A stretch of 64,000 nucleotides of DNA from the NCBI RefSeq assembly GCF_042680125.1, contig NZ_JBHTNY010000023.1; one strand, given 5' to 3'. The notes beneath the pieces are model-generated. The model was not told the DNA's origin. It did not search any database and was given only the letters and a program-made list of their open reading frames with translations. The translations under genes and the position numbers were made by a program. Positions 16,701 through 23,605 of the stretch are shown one piece after another. Each line of letters begins with the position of its first letter. The first letter of the stretch is position 1. Source of the DNA: Robinsoniella peoriensis (GTDB lineage Bacteria; Bacillota; Clostridia; Lachnospirales; Lachnospiraceae).

Positions 16701-19220
16701 GTTAAAATCTGCTTCATATGTGCCGTCTGTATATGTATTTTTCGTCATATACATGGGTATATCACTCCAAAACGGTGCCACATACGGCAAGATCTTCATC
16801 ACTCCATTTTCCTTCTTTCCAGTCTTGTTATAGGTCTGATACCCATTGGCAGCAACTGGATTTGCTTCATATATATCTTCTTTTGTTACCGTCCAATGCT
16901 CAGAATCGATAAAATAATCCTGGTCTTCCTCTTTTGTCCCATAAGTAAAGTCCTGTAAATAGGAATCCGTAAGCATTTGATTATATGCCTTAATGTATCT
17001 GAGATTTAACGCCGCACCACCAGTTTTTTCAATTCTGATTGAATGATATGTATTGCTCAAACCTGTTTTACAAAATACAGCCCCTGCCTCTGCCTGCTCT
17101 GCAGTTATAGAACCCCATAAAACTTCATCAATATAAATATCTCCGCTGACAGCCTGCCCGTCTCCCATACATGTAATAGACGTTCCAAAGAATTTTGCTG
17201 TTGTGCTGCTGCCTTCTTCCTTTATATACTCGCTGCTTACCCGGGTCCACCTATCGGGGGCTGGGTTCAGAATGATATTCACAGGTCCATTATGACGGAC
17301 TGTAATTGTATATTCTTTACTGGCCTGATTCCAGGATTCTTCATAGTTATAATGATTCCTGTCATATCCCGCAATAACCATTTGGGGCTTCTCATCTAAA
17401 TTGGTGTGAATCACCATCTTTGTCTCTCTTAATTCCAGGTCAGAAGGATTGATACAATATTTAAATTCATTATAGTAATCCAAAATATCCAGGACCCTCT
17501 TTCCCCCGTCATTGGCAACCAGATCACCATCTGCCCCCCGGTTGGTTCTGTAGTTATTCAGGTCAATTACCAGTTCATCCCCATTATCCGTAAGTGTCGC
17601 TGCTGAATGCGTTGACAAATCCAGGAAATCAATTTTTCTATAGCTTCCTCCTTCATTTAAAGGAATATAAGCACTTTGCACCCTGTCCTCATTTACATTG
17701 TTGTTGTATACCTGCCAGCTGTTTTGATTTTTATTTACTGTCGCATCTCCTGTATTAACAGCAGCATACTTTTCGTTAAAGAAATCAATTTTATCCTGTA
17801 CGCTTTTAAAATTCTGATTATAATACTGATAATCTATAATTGTCATTCCGGAATCTTTCAATGCCTGTAAAGTTATCGCCGGCGTGTGGATCGGAATCTG
17901 AGGGATGATACCGTATCGTCCGCTTGTCCGAAAAAAATATCTCAGGTTTCGGTTCCCCGTGCTGTTATAAATATCAATGCCTCCATCATATAATCCCTCA
18001 AAAAATGTAGTGGATTCACCGTCCTGACCTACATTCAGCATGCCGGATCCAGCATAATTCCCCCTGCTCCCACAGGTTGCCAGGATACCTGTCTGTGTGC
18101 TGTCTTCATAAAAACCGACTTTAGACTTTAAAATACATTCTTCTCTTGTGGGAATCTGAACCGTATTAATGATTGTACGCATTGCCGGTACCATTGCATT
18201 CCAGAACAATGGAGAATACATACTGTTTACAGTCGGTATATCCATCTGATTTTCATACTGAAAAACTGTGGCACCATTTAAAGCATTTTCAATCATATTC
18301 GTGGCATATGCGGATTCCGGGAATGCTCTTGTCCCATAATCTGAATAATTGGTGGCAAAGGTTTTCTCACCCCCTGTGGTTGCTCCCTGATACCAGTTGT
18401 ATGCATCCACATAAGTGCCAAATCCTGCTGACATATCTGCAAGCCACATGCCATATGCCTCCGAAAAATTATAATCATAATTACAATGCACATTCTTAGG
18501 CGTATAGATAAAGTAATCATGATACTGCCTCAAGATATCCCCTTTCGTTTTATCTGCAACGACTGCATTATAAAATTGGTTTATCGTCTCTTGATTTGCA
18601 TGTATATGATACCCCCCATACTGTGCCGCCAGTTTTACCAGACCCGGAACTGCTGCTGTAACATCTGCATCCGTCTGTTCTGAACTTGTTGTCCCAATAA
18701 AGTTATCGTAACTCTGATACAATGATTCTATCCATCCAAAAGTATCTGCCTGACTCCCTGACATAGCCTGGCTTCTGTTACCGCCATAGATCAGCATCAT
18801 GGGAATTCCCAGAGACTGTCCCTGCTCCAGGTTATCCTCAACCCATTTTCTTGCATCTTCTGTTGTATTCCACTTATTATATACAGATCCAAAATGCAGT
18901 GTCAGTACACAATAAGGTCTGATATCTTCGGGTATGGTTTCCCACATCTGCTTAATATCCTGCCCTCTGTAATTAATATCCCTTAAAAAATCAGAATCAT
19001 TTTCCGTATTATGCCCCATTACCATAGTAAATGTAAGAACCGGATGTTCATTATCTATTATTCTGCGAAAGCCATTCTGGGCAAAGTCCGTATTCATTTT
19101 GGAAATCCTGGCTGTCTTCTGTCCGGCGGCCTCCGCAATGAAGCTCTGTCCTCCCGCAATACCTATAAACATAAATACTATCATTAAAAAAGCAATAAAT
19201 CGTTTTCCATTCTTTTTCAT
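10734..19220 (-). CDS. Giant secreted GH98 endo-beta-galactosidase-like multimodular protein
   Basis: The start at 19220 is chosen because MKKNGKRFIAFLMIVFMFIG and the following residues to IAEAAG form a signal peptide and GGGGTG lies upstream; this gives 2828 residues. Residues about 30-640 match family GH98 ('FRRIIDNEHPVLTF', 'IPEDIRPYCVL', 'GGYHIHANQE'), which releases blood-group A/B glycans from host chains. Then follow a galactose-binding-like module (~655-745), two concanavalin-like modules (~800-985, ~993-1197), Big2-like and Big4-like Ig folds (~1200-1380), and a composite unit present twice (~1475-1802 and ~1813-2137): InlB-type repeat, a 'YLYPYAQ' module and a carbohydrate-binding-like module. 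The end has three InlB B-repeats (~2147-2369), an 'NNGIFTIKG' beta-helix-like patch, Ig-like domains and a terminal fibronectin III domain (~2733-2827). There is no LPXTG anchor or S-layer domain. Two LacI-type operators precede it. Confidence 0.8.
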   Translation of the reverse strand: MKKNGKRFIAFLMIVFMFIGIAGGQSFIAEAAGQKTARISKMNTDFAQNGFRRIIDNEHPVLTFTMVMGHNTENDSDFLRDINYRGQDIKQMWETIPEDIRPYCVLTLHFGSVYNKWNTTEDARKWVEDNLEQGQSLGIPMMLIYGGNRSQAMSGSQADTFGWIESLYQSYDNFIGTTSSEQTDADVTAAVPGLVKLAAQYGGYHIHANQETINQFYNAVVADKTKGDILRQYHDYFIYTPKNVHCNYDYNFSEAYGMWLADMSAGFGTYVDAYNWYQGATTGGEKTFATNYSDYGTRAFPESAYATNMIENALNGATVFQYENQMDIPTVNSMYSPLFWNAMVPAMRTIINTVQIPTREECILKSKVGFYEDSTQTGILATCGSRGNYAGSGMLNVGQDGESTTFFEGLYDGGIDIYNSTGNRNLRYFFRTSGRYGIIPQIPIHTPAITLQALKDSGMTIIDYQYYNQNFKSVQDKIDFFNEKYAAVNTGDATVNKNQNSWQVYNNNVNEDRVQSAYIPLNEGGSYRKIDFLDLSTHSAATLTDNGDELVIDLNNYRTNRGADGDLVANDGGKRVLDILDYYNEFKYCINPSDLELRETKMVIHTNLDEKPQMVIAGYDRNHYNYEESWNQASKEYTITVRHNGPVNIILNPAPDRWTRVSSEYIKEEGSSTTAKFFGTSITCMGDGQAVSGDIYIDEVLWGSITAEQAEAGAVFCKTGLSNTYHSIRIEKTGGAALNLRYIKAYNQMLTDSYLQDFTYGTKEEDQDYFIDSEHWTVTKEDIYEANPVAANGYQTYNKTGKKENGVMKILPYVAPFWSDIPMYMTKNTYTDGTYEADFNTAAGTPVSFAFRADMIRKLGYYVTVNPLCLSPTNAGTNNQSVAILDGTSCKASANPALDKNTWYTIKIDVNGADVKVYLKKRNAEEYGDAVLSYSGLSVKEGYYGLRTEHNAGKETGSQIGAAMKEQGTGALNDFIYIDNVVIKDISDKEKDYICDFETDESAVDWKGEGAVLFPERQADTNFRYADKWINNGGTWKVINNPDIWANGDNGIYYGKAEENTENYSYSGEKEWSDYLYNTLVKFDSGNNNEAGIIFRAVDDNNMYKLSIKRNGTSAALQFMKKAKGNWEGFGDTVTVTMEDQTWYAFNLTVIDEFMKLSFDDVPVLEAMDSSFSEGQAGFSLSNGTSAYFDNAWVSVLHEDKLTTGPVNAIRINGPDTVSEGDSEAVFTAEVNGDAVNSHITWSVSDNTIAAITNEGQFIPLRKGTVTVSAEANDGSSTCASLEVTIQNVKENKKIVALETTYVTTDRKTVPRLPEKITAVYNDGSKDMVDVIWDEMNKDSFANAIAPMYDWNYGKEMVYGKVKDTALTAKADVKVKPVPQKLSAYHIGSENQPIEIALGEKIDLPRMTYESMVYDCGDQKSFKDPFSFLWWEKSDYLVSADKYKAGDLIVVKGHVGKYDNEIKAFYKVIGQRENEKINLKALPEDAGKVTGPKEILAGKTATITAFANEGYQFAYWTITDEKNNKSSDILRGKSEIKVTGTPDGEKTYIANFIPLQEGNGEKEIQSVNGNFDYLYPYAQVALMVKNGDANAYNWSVTGDIGVAQDAGGLNQDPREAGMPTNITDTGILSLSSDAEGIVTVTATPIADDAGLEVLTKDIRVEKSEKVKLADDYDSKIEYAPSVSATTWAGWKGGTVYNRYGNTEHKWNSAVSDENSYAHMEFSGTGIQVIAESGTNLGGAADIFIDNIYYGKYDVTTKNGTANMYHYVLFAIEGLEEKQHTIDVMPAAAKNQYRLSLDGFIITNKSDDEPVGQPESITLKAEPQDGGAAEGPAQVNGGETASFTAVPNEGYQFLYWSVLDELTGESSIIPRTKDILTVVGTENAQKTYTAYFAEKTGDSEEREIRLINGILDYLYPYAQAAFHIPGADVSEYEWSVSGDVGEKYDAGCKDQVPQENGSATNITENAILSLSSDAKGTITITAEPKDKGLDILTKTIRIADRETVSLTDDFDEGIVYSPNVSANTWSEWKAGSKYSRYGMTEHKWNASIADSTSYASYEFQGSGIQVITESGTGSGGSADIYIDHIYRGNYSVSNKNGTANMYHYVFYAIDGLETGTHTIDIVPTPTAGQYRVPLDALVVIDRSKEAPLYKIGVSPNDGVMGTVSGDGQYEQGETITLSARALEGFQFVNWSKNGEVVSTESDYEITVTEDAEYMAMFEKALYEIKVSSNDEAMGTVRGGGTFESGTMITISADPLEGYLFSHWVKDGIIVSEESDYAFTVDGESGYIAHFIPKGQEPVEKFNLSVSSEDETMGHVSGGGIYEKDSIVLIKAVPLEGYWFTNWTCEGEIVSAEPEFEVSVTQDKEFIAHFEKILLTAVNENGESEDFRSLGDALVWAEQFPGQVTLRLCNGVEEFSIEETILFGTNINFQVGEKVSVSIAEGVTLYNEGTIINNGIFTIKGEAENTGTFINNGNVQNYGKAIGGTLKGTGVIEGNKEKPDFEIPNQINVIYDAEQKLGKIGLQEGWSWENSLITPEVSNKGYAAYYTPQNTGNHDWESITGWDADKKSVRQILPVNVEAKKVMVADIQGVADAEYTGQAIEQKNLTVKGYVLGKDYTVQYADNKNFGTGRIIITFKGNYSGSIIKNFQIKKAPQIIKVPPVFNKTFGNGKFSMSARRTKGNGALSYRSSNKRVADVNQKGKVTIRGCGKTVIRITAKETSNYKETNTAVTIRVKPKKAAVTSLQASGNSMLTVRWKKDTKASGYQITYALDGKFKKGKKNVTISKNSTTIKKIKKLKKGRKYYVKIRSCRSVKNEKIYGSYSKVKSVKIK

Positions 19221-19344
19221 GTTTACACCCCAGATATCTCCACAGTAATCTGTGGTATATCTTTCCTTTCTCCTAAACTTAAAAGTCCCTGATCCCAATA
19301 TAATCCTATTTTTTTAAGACCCTACCCTCCTTTAATGATAAATG

Positions 19345-19356
19345 TGAACCGTTTCA
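19345..19356. promoter_or_regulatory. LacI-type operator, GH98 site 1
   Basis: An exact copy of TGAACCGTTTCA, 125 bp upstream of the GH98 start. It has the same TGTG prefix and T-rich suffix as the sites before the importer operon. Confidence 0.8.
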
Positions 19357-19398
19357 TTTTTTCTAAAATAAAAAAAGCGTTTTACAAGGTATGAAATA

Positions 19399-19410
19399 TG
19401 AACCGTTTCA
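19399..19410. promoter_or_regulatory. LacI-type operator, GH98 site 2
   Basis: A second exact copy, centred 54 bp from the first. Between the two, on the coding strand, lies TTGTAA followed by AT-rich sequence that could hold the promoter; I cannot define a convincing -10. Confidence 0.78.
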
Positions 19411-19722
19411 TTTTTCTTAATATATCATATATTCTTATTATCGTCAATGTTTTTTGTAATTTTTGTATATTAATTTTTGAATAAATACTTATTTATAATT
19501 AATTTTGTACACACATTTTCATGTATTGGGTTTTTATAACATGATATGTCCGTCATTATTTTGCAAAAGTAACATATTGTGTCTTTTGATTATTTATTAG
19601 AATGGAGTTGTTTGAAGCTATTTTTTAACTTCTGAAGATTTTGCAGGAAAGTCTGAATATGGGGGCTGTAAAATAAGCCCCATTTTCCTGTTTGGAGAGT
19701 TTTTTTACAGCCCCTTTATCTT
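19411..19722. other. AT-rich intergenic stretch
   Basis: About 310 bp between the GH98 upstream region and the AdSS-like gene. Apart from the stem-loop at 19662-19714 I see no gene, repeat or regulatory motif in it. Confidence 0.5.
19662..19714 (-). terminator. Stem-loop after the AdSS-like cassette
   Basis: Arms GGGGCTGTAAAA (19662-19673) and TTTTACAGCCCC (19703-19714) form a 12-bp stem. A competing stem uses AGCCCC at 19676-19681. It lies directly after the last gene of the four-gene operon. The two mutually exclusive folds are notable, but a simple terminator is the likeliest role. Confidence 0.55.
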
Positions 19723-20907
19723 TTAATCCTCTGCAAGGCTGTTGAAGATCGGAAGCTTCCACTTCACATCATTATGGGTCATCCCATCCGACCTGTAAAT
19801 TTTATACCCACAAAACAATTTTCTTAACATCTCTTCATTTATTCCATATTCATTGCAATGAGTAACCGCCAATGACTTTTTAACCGGGAATCCTTTACTG
19901 TCATTTTCTATCCGCTCTTTCAAATCAACCAGATCCAATGTCCCGTAACGTATGGTATCCTGGTATGAATTTGGTATATTTGTTAAGTCTGTAATCTGGG
20001 AATTAATCTCCTTTTTTGCACACTCTGTATCAAACCTGCCTGCTCCATGCCTTGTCATATACGTTCTCGTTACATAACATACCTCCACATCAGCATTTCT
20101 TTTTGCGATAATATCCATAGGATTTTTGATACCTGTACTGCTGGGTGTTAAATGCGGGGCATATTCCAGATTATTCTGATCCAGCAATAACCCTTGCGCC
20201 CCCTCAAAGATCACATAATCATAAAGATCCAGGATGCTGTCACCGGCAGATGAAATACTCTTCTTCATCTTCAGAAAATCATCTATAAAATTCTCAATAA
20301 TACATTCTTTGTATTCCAGAATTTTATTCCATTTATCTGGAACAGTATCCACTCCTAATTGTTTTAATCTTACCGGAAAATATTCTGAGACGATACGGTT
20401 TAAAATACTTCCCAATTGCTGCCTTGATAAATTGGAAAACCCGGATATGGTGCTCTCTATCCTGTACTCTTCATTTCTCACTTTCGTTTCAAATATGCCC
20501 AAGCCACAGCTTCCATGCTTTGATTTTCCTCTGTATTCTTCTGCAATCTGATTTATCATCATATCAAACGGTGTTGTAATAAGCGCCTGATCGTAAACAA
20601 AAATTTGGGGTTCGATATTTTTACTTTTTAGTTCCGCCAGTTCTTTGTTATAAGTAATTGGATTTACTATAAACCGTGCGGATAAATAAGTATCTGCCCC
20701 GCACACAGCCCCGGAACCGAAATGATGAAAGACATGTCTTAACCCGGATGGAGAAACGACTGTATGGCCTTTCTGGGAGCCGCCATTATGGCAGATTACA
20801 AGACACGATTGATTCTTATCTTTTGCTTCTTTTGCAAAATAGTCTGTCATAAGGCCTTTACCCTCGTCTCCAAAATTTGCTCCTACAACTATTTTTACAG
20901 TTTTCAT
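19723..20907 (-). CDS. Divergent adenylosuccinate synthetase paralogue (AdSS-like)
   Basis: This 394-residue protein keeps the core of adenylosuccinate synthetase: P-loop GDEGKG with the catalytic Asp14, 'GGSQKGHTV' with His48, and 'FEGAQGLLLD'. It is shorter than housekeeping PurA (about 430). The loop that in PurA reads TTGRGIGPAYEDK, whose Arg contacts the IMP phosphate across the dimer, is 'GSCGLGIFETK', losing the Arg and three residues. The aspartate-binding TGR-RRxGWLD segment is replaced by 'NIPNSYQDTIRYGTLD'. It should therefore still activate a purine-like oxo group with GTP, but substrate and amino donor are probably different; a PurZ-like nucleotide is one option. It is the last gene of an operon with vWA, J-domain and NrtR-like genes, 21 bp after vWA. 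A decayed copy lies at 1036-1554. Confidence 0.75.
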   Translation of the reverse strand: MKTVKIVVGANFGDEGKGLMTDYFAKEAKDKNQSCLVICHNGGSQKGHTVVSPSGLRHVFHHFGSGAVCGADTYLSARFIVNPITYNKELAELKSKNIEPQIFVYDQALITTPFDMMINQIAEEYRGKSKHGSCGLGIFETKVRNEEYRIESTISGFSNLSRQQLGSILNRIVSEYFPVRLKQLGVDTVPDKWNKILEYKECIIENFIDDFLKMKKSISSAGDSILDLYDYVIFEGAQGLLLDQNNLEYAPHLTPSSTGIKNPMDIIAKRNADVEVCYVTRTYMTRHGAGRFDTECAKKEINSQITDLTNIPNSYQDTIRYGTLDLVDLKERIENDSKGFPVKKSLAVTHCNEYGINEEMLRKLFCGYKIYRSDGMTHNDVKWKLPIFNSLAED

Positions 20908-20928
20908 ACAATCATCTCTCCTATCCTC

Positions 20929-21846
20929 TTAAAATTCAATCAGATCATTATTATCATTTATAACAGCCAGACCGCTGATTGCCCGGCTTACAACTAGCGC
21001 CGTTTCATCCTCCCAGGAATCTTCCACTTCTTTTACATCTTTTCCTGCCGCTATTTCCAAAATAGAAACAATAATTTCCGGTATTTTGGAGCAGTCAGAT
21101 ACGGCAATTGCTCTCTGCCCTAAGAGATTCGTCCATTTCCTTGCAACATCATCCCTGCCTATTCTCATGCCGGAACCCTCTTCAATCATCAGGTGATAGA
21201 TTTCGTACTGCCTCGAAACTTCAGTTAGTAATTCATCTGCCGTTAAATCAGCCTGAATATCATCACCTGTAAATTTTTTAATAGCATTCTTTGATATGAT
21301 ATTTAAGAATGGTTCATCCCCCATTGTAAATAAAAAACCTTTCCTTCCATGTTTTTCATATGAATCAATTTTTGTATGTCTTGCAGCGAAATACCAGGGT
21401 AGTGTGTAAGATTCTCCATTGTTACCCCCGCCGCCTCTTTCAAAATAAATATTATTTAACTGTTCTGCAATCCGGATATCGGATTCGAACTGGGTTACCT
21501 GTAATGGATGACGATCACACTCCACATCCCCAAATGCCATGACCATTACCTGAGGGTCTTTAACCGGTTCTCTATCATAAATTTCATTAATCAGCGTATG
21601 TAGTTTTTTCGAAATAATTTCCAAAACACTGCTCATAGATCCCGTTACATCAAGACCTAAAATAATTGGTGTAGAATCAGGGTGTTCTTCTGAATCACAG
21701 GATTCTCTATAGGTTATGCCAACAGGTTCAAATTCTTTTTTAACAGAGGTTGATTTATACATGTCACTTGCCGACGAGTCTGCCGTGTATCCTCTGCTTG
21801 CTGTATATCTAATCCAATCTTTACTTGTAAATGTTCCACATCCCAT
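20929..21846 (-). CDS. vWA-domain protein (TerY-like)
   Basis: The start at 21846 gives MGCGTFTSKDW and 305 residues; AGGAG sits seven bases before it, whereas the alternative ATG six bases upstream is too close. The vWA fold starts near residue 60 ('PIILGLDVTGSMSS'): Asp66, Thr68 and Ser70 form the metal-ion-dependent adhesion site, in the DxTxS variant. 'VMVMAFGDVECDRHPLQV', 'GGGGNNGES' and 'LFTMGDEPFLNII' are later strands. There is no signal peptide or membrane segment, so it is cytosolic. Stress-type vWA proteins of this kind (TerY and relatives) act with kinases and chaperone-like partners as scaffolds; here the neighbour is a J-domain/pseudokinase. Ligand unknown. Confidence 0.8.
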   Translation of the reverse strand: MGCGTFTSKDWIRYTASRGYTADSSASDMYKSTSVKKEFEPVGITYRESCDSEEHPDSTPIILGLDVTGSMSSVLEIISKKLHTLINEIYDREPVKDPQVMVMAFGDVECDRHPLQVTQFESDIRIAEQLNNIYFERGGGGNNGESYTLPWYFAARHTKIDSYEKHGRKGFLFTMGDEPFLNIISKNAIKKFTGDDIQADLTADELLTEVSRQYEIYHLMIEEGSGMRIGRDDVARKWTNLLGQRAIAVSDCSKIPEIIVSILEIAAGKDVKEVEDSWEDETALVVSRAISGLAVINDNNDLIEF

Positions 21847-21868
21847 ATCCATTCTCCTTTTCTTTCCA

Positions 21869-22936
21869 TTAATTTTTAATTTCCATATGAATAAATTTTC
21901 TTCTGCCATATGAATCATTCAATGCCCGGTCCCATTTCACAAATTCTTCGTAAGGGTCTCTGCCGGAACCGCCAGTCAAAAAATGTATAAACGGCTCCGG
22001 CACCGATAACTCCATAGAAAGTTTTCTGCAGTTTACTTCTCCAAACAATTGCCTGCCCATCAGTTTTACCGATTCTAAATCCGTCAATGATGAAGATTTC
22101 TTATCTTCTTTCGCCGCAACAGGTATGATGGAAAAAATATCTCTGGATGTTCCGATCATCTTTTCGTTCTCACCTGTCGTATACCACCACCCCCCAAGCA
22201 ATAAAATAGAATGATTATCCGGTGAGATAAAACAGTTATTGATATTGATACCATTGTGAACAAGCTTATTGTATTTGAGGAAACATGTTAAGCTGCACAA
22301 TCTGCTTATGATCCAGGCAACATGCCTGTCGTCTAATTTTCCTCCAAAATACGCAAGGACACTTTTAAGAGAAATAACGTGATCTGGCTTTTCCAACAGA
22401 ATTACATATTCTCCGCCTTTTGTCTGAAAGGCATCCAGAATTCGGGGAAGAAACCTGCTTAAATCTGCTTTCATATGCTCATCCTGAAATTTCAGTCCCG
22501 AGATTCTCATTACAGCATTTTCAAAATATTTTTTCTTGTCTGAACCTAATACATATGCAATCCTGGTTTTAGTTTCATATCTTGTGCCCAGTTCAAAATC
22601 AAATGCTACGTCATAATTTAATGCAATCTTTTCGTTATCATCCCGCCTGCTTACCAGAATATAATTGGATTTCTCCCAGGCTCCGGCCTCGGAGAGTTTC
22701 AATGCCTCACGATACAATTCTGTAATCCTGGAATATACTTCTGCTGCTCCTGGTGTACAATTGATATCCGGATGCCAGACTTTGACCAATTCTTTATATC
22801 TTGCCTTTATCATATCAATTCCATAAGGGAACAAATCACCGGTTTTGGATATTGATAAAATCTGTTCTGCTTTCAAAGTCCTCACCTCATCTTGGTTTCT
22901 TACATCTTGATACTCACCTAATGGTTTCCCACGCAT
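21869..22936 (-). CDS. J-domain protein with pseudokinase-like C-terminal half
   Basis: 355 residues. Residues about 22-85 form a J domain with the HPD motif at 55-57 ('KELVKVWHPDIN'), which stimulates Hsp70/DnaK. Unlike DnaJ it has no Gly/Phe, zinc-finger or substrate domain. Residues about 100-330 look like a degenerate protein-kinase fold: hinge-like 'GEYVILLEKPDHV', then 'LVHNGININNCFISPDN' at about 225-241 where HRDxKxxN is expected, and 'ILLLGGWWY' where DFG is expected. The catalytic Asp of both motifs is missing, so phosphotransfer is unlikely. It starts 3 bp after the NrtR-like stop and ends 22 bp before vWA, so all four genes are co-transcribed. The kinase assignment is inference from pattern; the J domain is clear. 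Confidence 0.7.
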   Translation of the reverse strand: MRGKPLGEYQDVRNQDEVRTLKAEQILSISKTGDLFPYGIDMIKARYKELVKVWHPDINCTPGAAEVYSRITELYREALKLSEAGAWEKSNYILVSRRDDNEKIALNYDVAFDFELGTRYETKTRIAYVLGSDKKKYFENAVMRISGLKFQDEHMKADLSRFLPRILDAFQTKGGEYVILLEKPDHVISLKSVLAYFGGKLDDRHVAWIISRLCSLTCFLKYNKLVHNGININNCFISPDNHSILLLGGWWYTTGENEKMIGTSRDIFSIIPVAAKEDKKSSSLTDLESVKLMGRQLFGEVNCRKLSMELSVPEPFIHFLTGGSGRDPYEEFVKWDRALNDSYGRRKFIHMEIKN

Positions 22937-22939
22937 CTT

Positions 22940-23605
22940 TTATCCCTTAAAATCTTCCGCCCTTCTATAGATTTTACTGGGTCTATGGGCACCCACCTTT
23001 TTCATTTTACCGGTATCTTCTACTATATCCTGAATACTTTTCCGGAAATTTGCTTTGAATAAATTTTTGCCCAATAAAATCTCGTAGATTTTTTGTAATT
23101 CGGGCAATGTAAATTCTTCGGGCAGAAAATGAAAAGCAATTGTCGTGTATTCTGTTTTATTTTGTATGCGTTCTCTCCCGTATGCAATCATCTCTTTATG
23201 ATCAAATGCCAGTTTATACTGTTCGGAAAGAATTTCCGTTACATCCATAAACAGAACTTCCGTTACCCGCTTACCGATGCTCTCCGCAAGCAGCTCTCTG
23301 GGAATCAGAGCCATATATGAGACCGAAATTACCCGGTTTCTTGGGTCTCGTCTGCAGTCATCCCCCCATGTATATAATTGTTCCAGATAGATATTCTCCG
23401 TAATCCCTGTCTCCTCCTCAAGACATCTCCTGGCAGCGTGAGACAGCGTCTCGTCCTCGGCTACCGCAACTCCCGGCAGCGCCAGAGCCCCTTTGAACGG
23501 CTCCTCATTTCTTCGAACCATTAATACTTTCAGCTTGTCATCTTCAATTGTCATAATTAAAAAATCTACAGCAACTGCAATTTTTTCATGTCTGAATGCA
23601 TCCAT
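22940..23605 (-). CDS. NrtR-like Nudix/winged-helix transcriptional regulator
   Basis: The 221-residue product joins an N-terminal Nudix domain (residues ~8-140) to a C-terminal winged helix (~145-215, 'FTLPELQKIYEIL', 'NFRKSIQDIV', 'HRPSKIYR'), the architecture of NrtR, which senses ADP-ribose and related NAD metabolites. The Nudix box 'LPGVAVAEDETLSHAARRC' followed by LEEETGI has lost the leading Gly (V) and the Glu of the REU triplet (C), so hydrolysis is probably lost and the domain kept as a sensor. First gene of the four-gene operon. A TTAGTA-N9-TACTAA palindrome fills its promoter spacer and is the likely operator. No NAD biosynthesis gene is adjacent, which is unusual for NrtR. Confidence 0.82.
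   Translation of the reverse strand: MDAFRHEKIAVAVDFLIMTIEDDKLKVLMVRRNEEPFKGALALPGVAVAEDETLSHAARRCLEEETGITENIYLEQLYTWGDDCRRDPRNRVISVSYMALIPRELLAESIGKRVTEVLFMDVTEILSEQYKLAFDHKEMIAYGRERIQNKTEYTTIAFHFLPEEFTLPELQKIYEILLGKNLFKANFRKSIQDIVEDTGKMKKVGAHRPSKIYRRAEDFKG

Noticed and set aside
19723..20907. Calling this the housekeeping purA
   Set aside because: The phosphate and aspartate loops differ and the operon partners are unrelated to purine biosynthesis; the normal purA is expected elsewhere.
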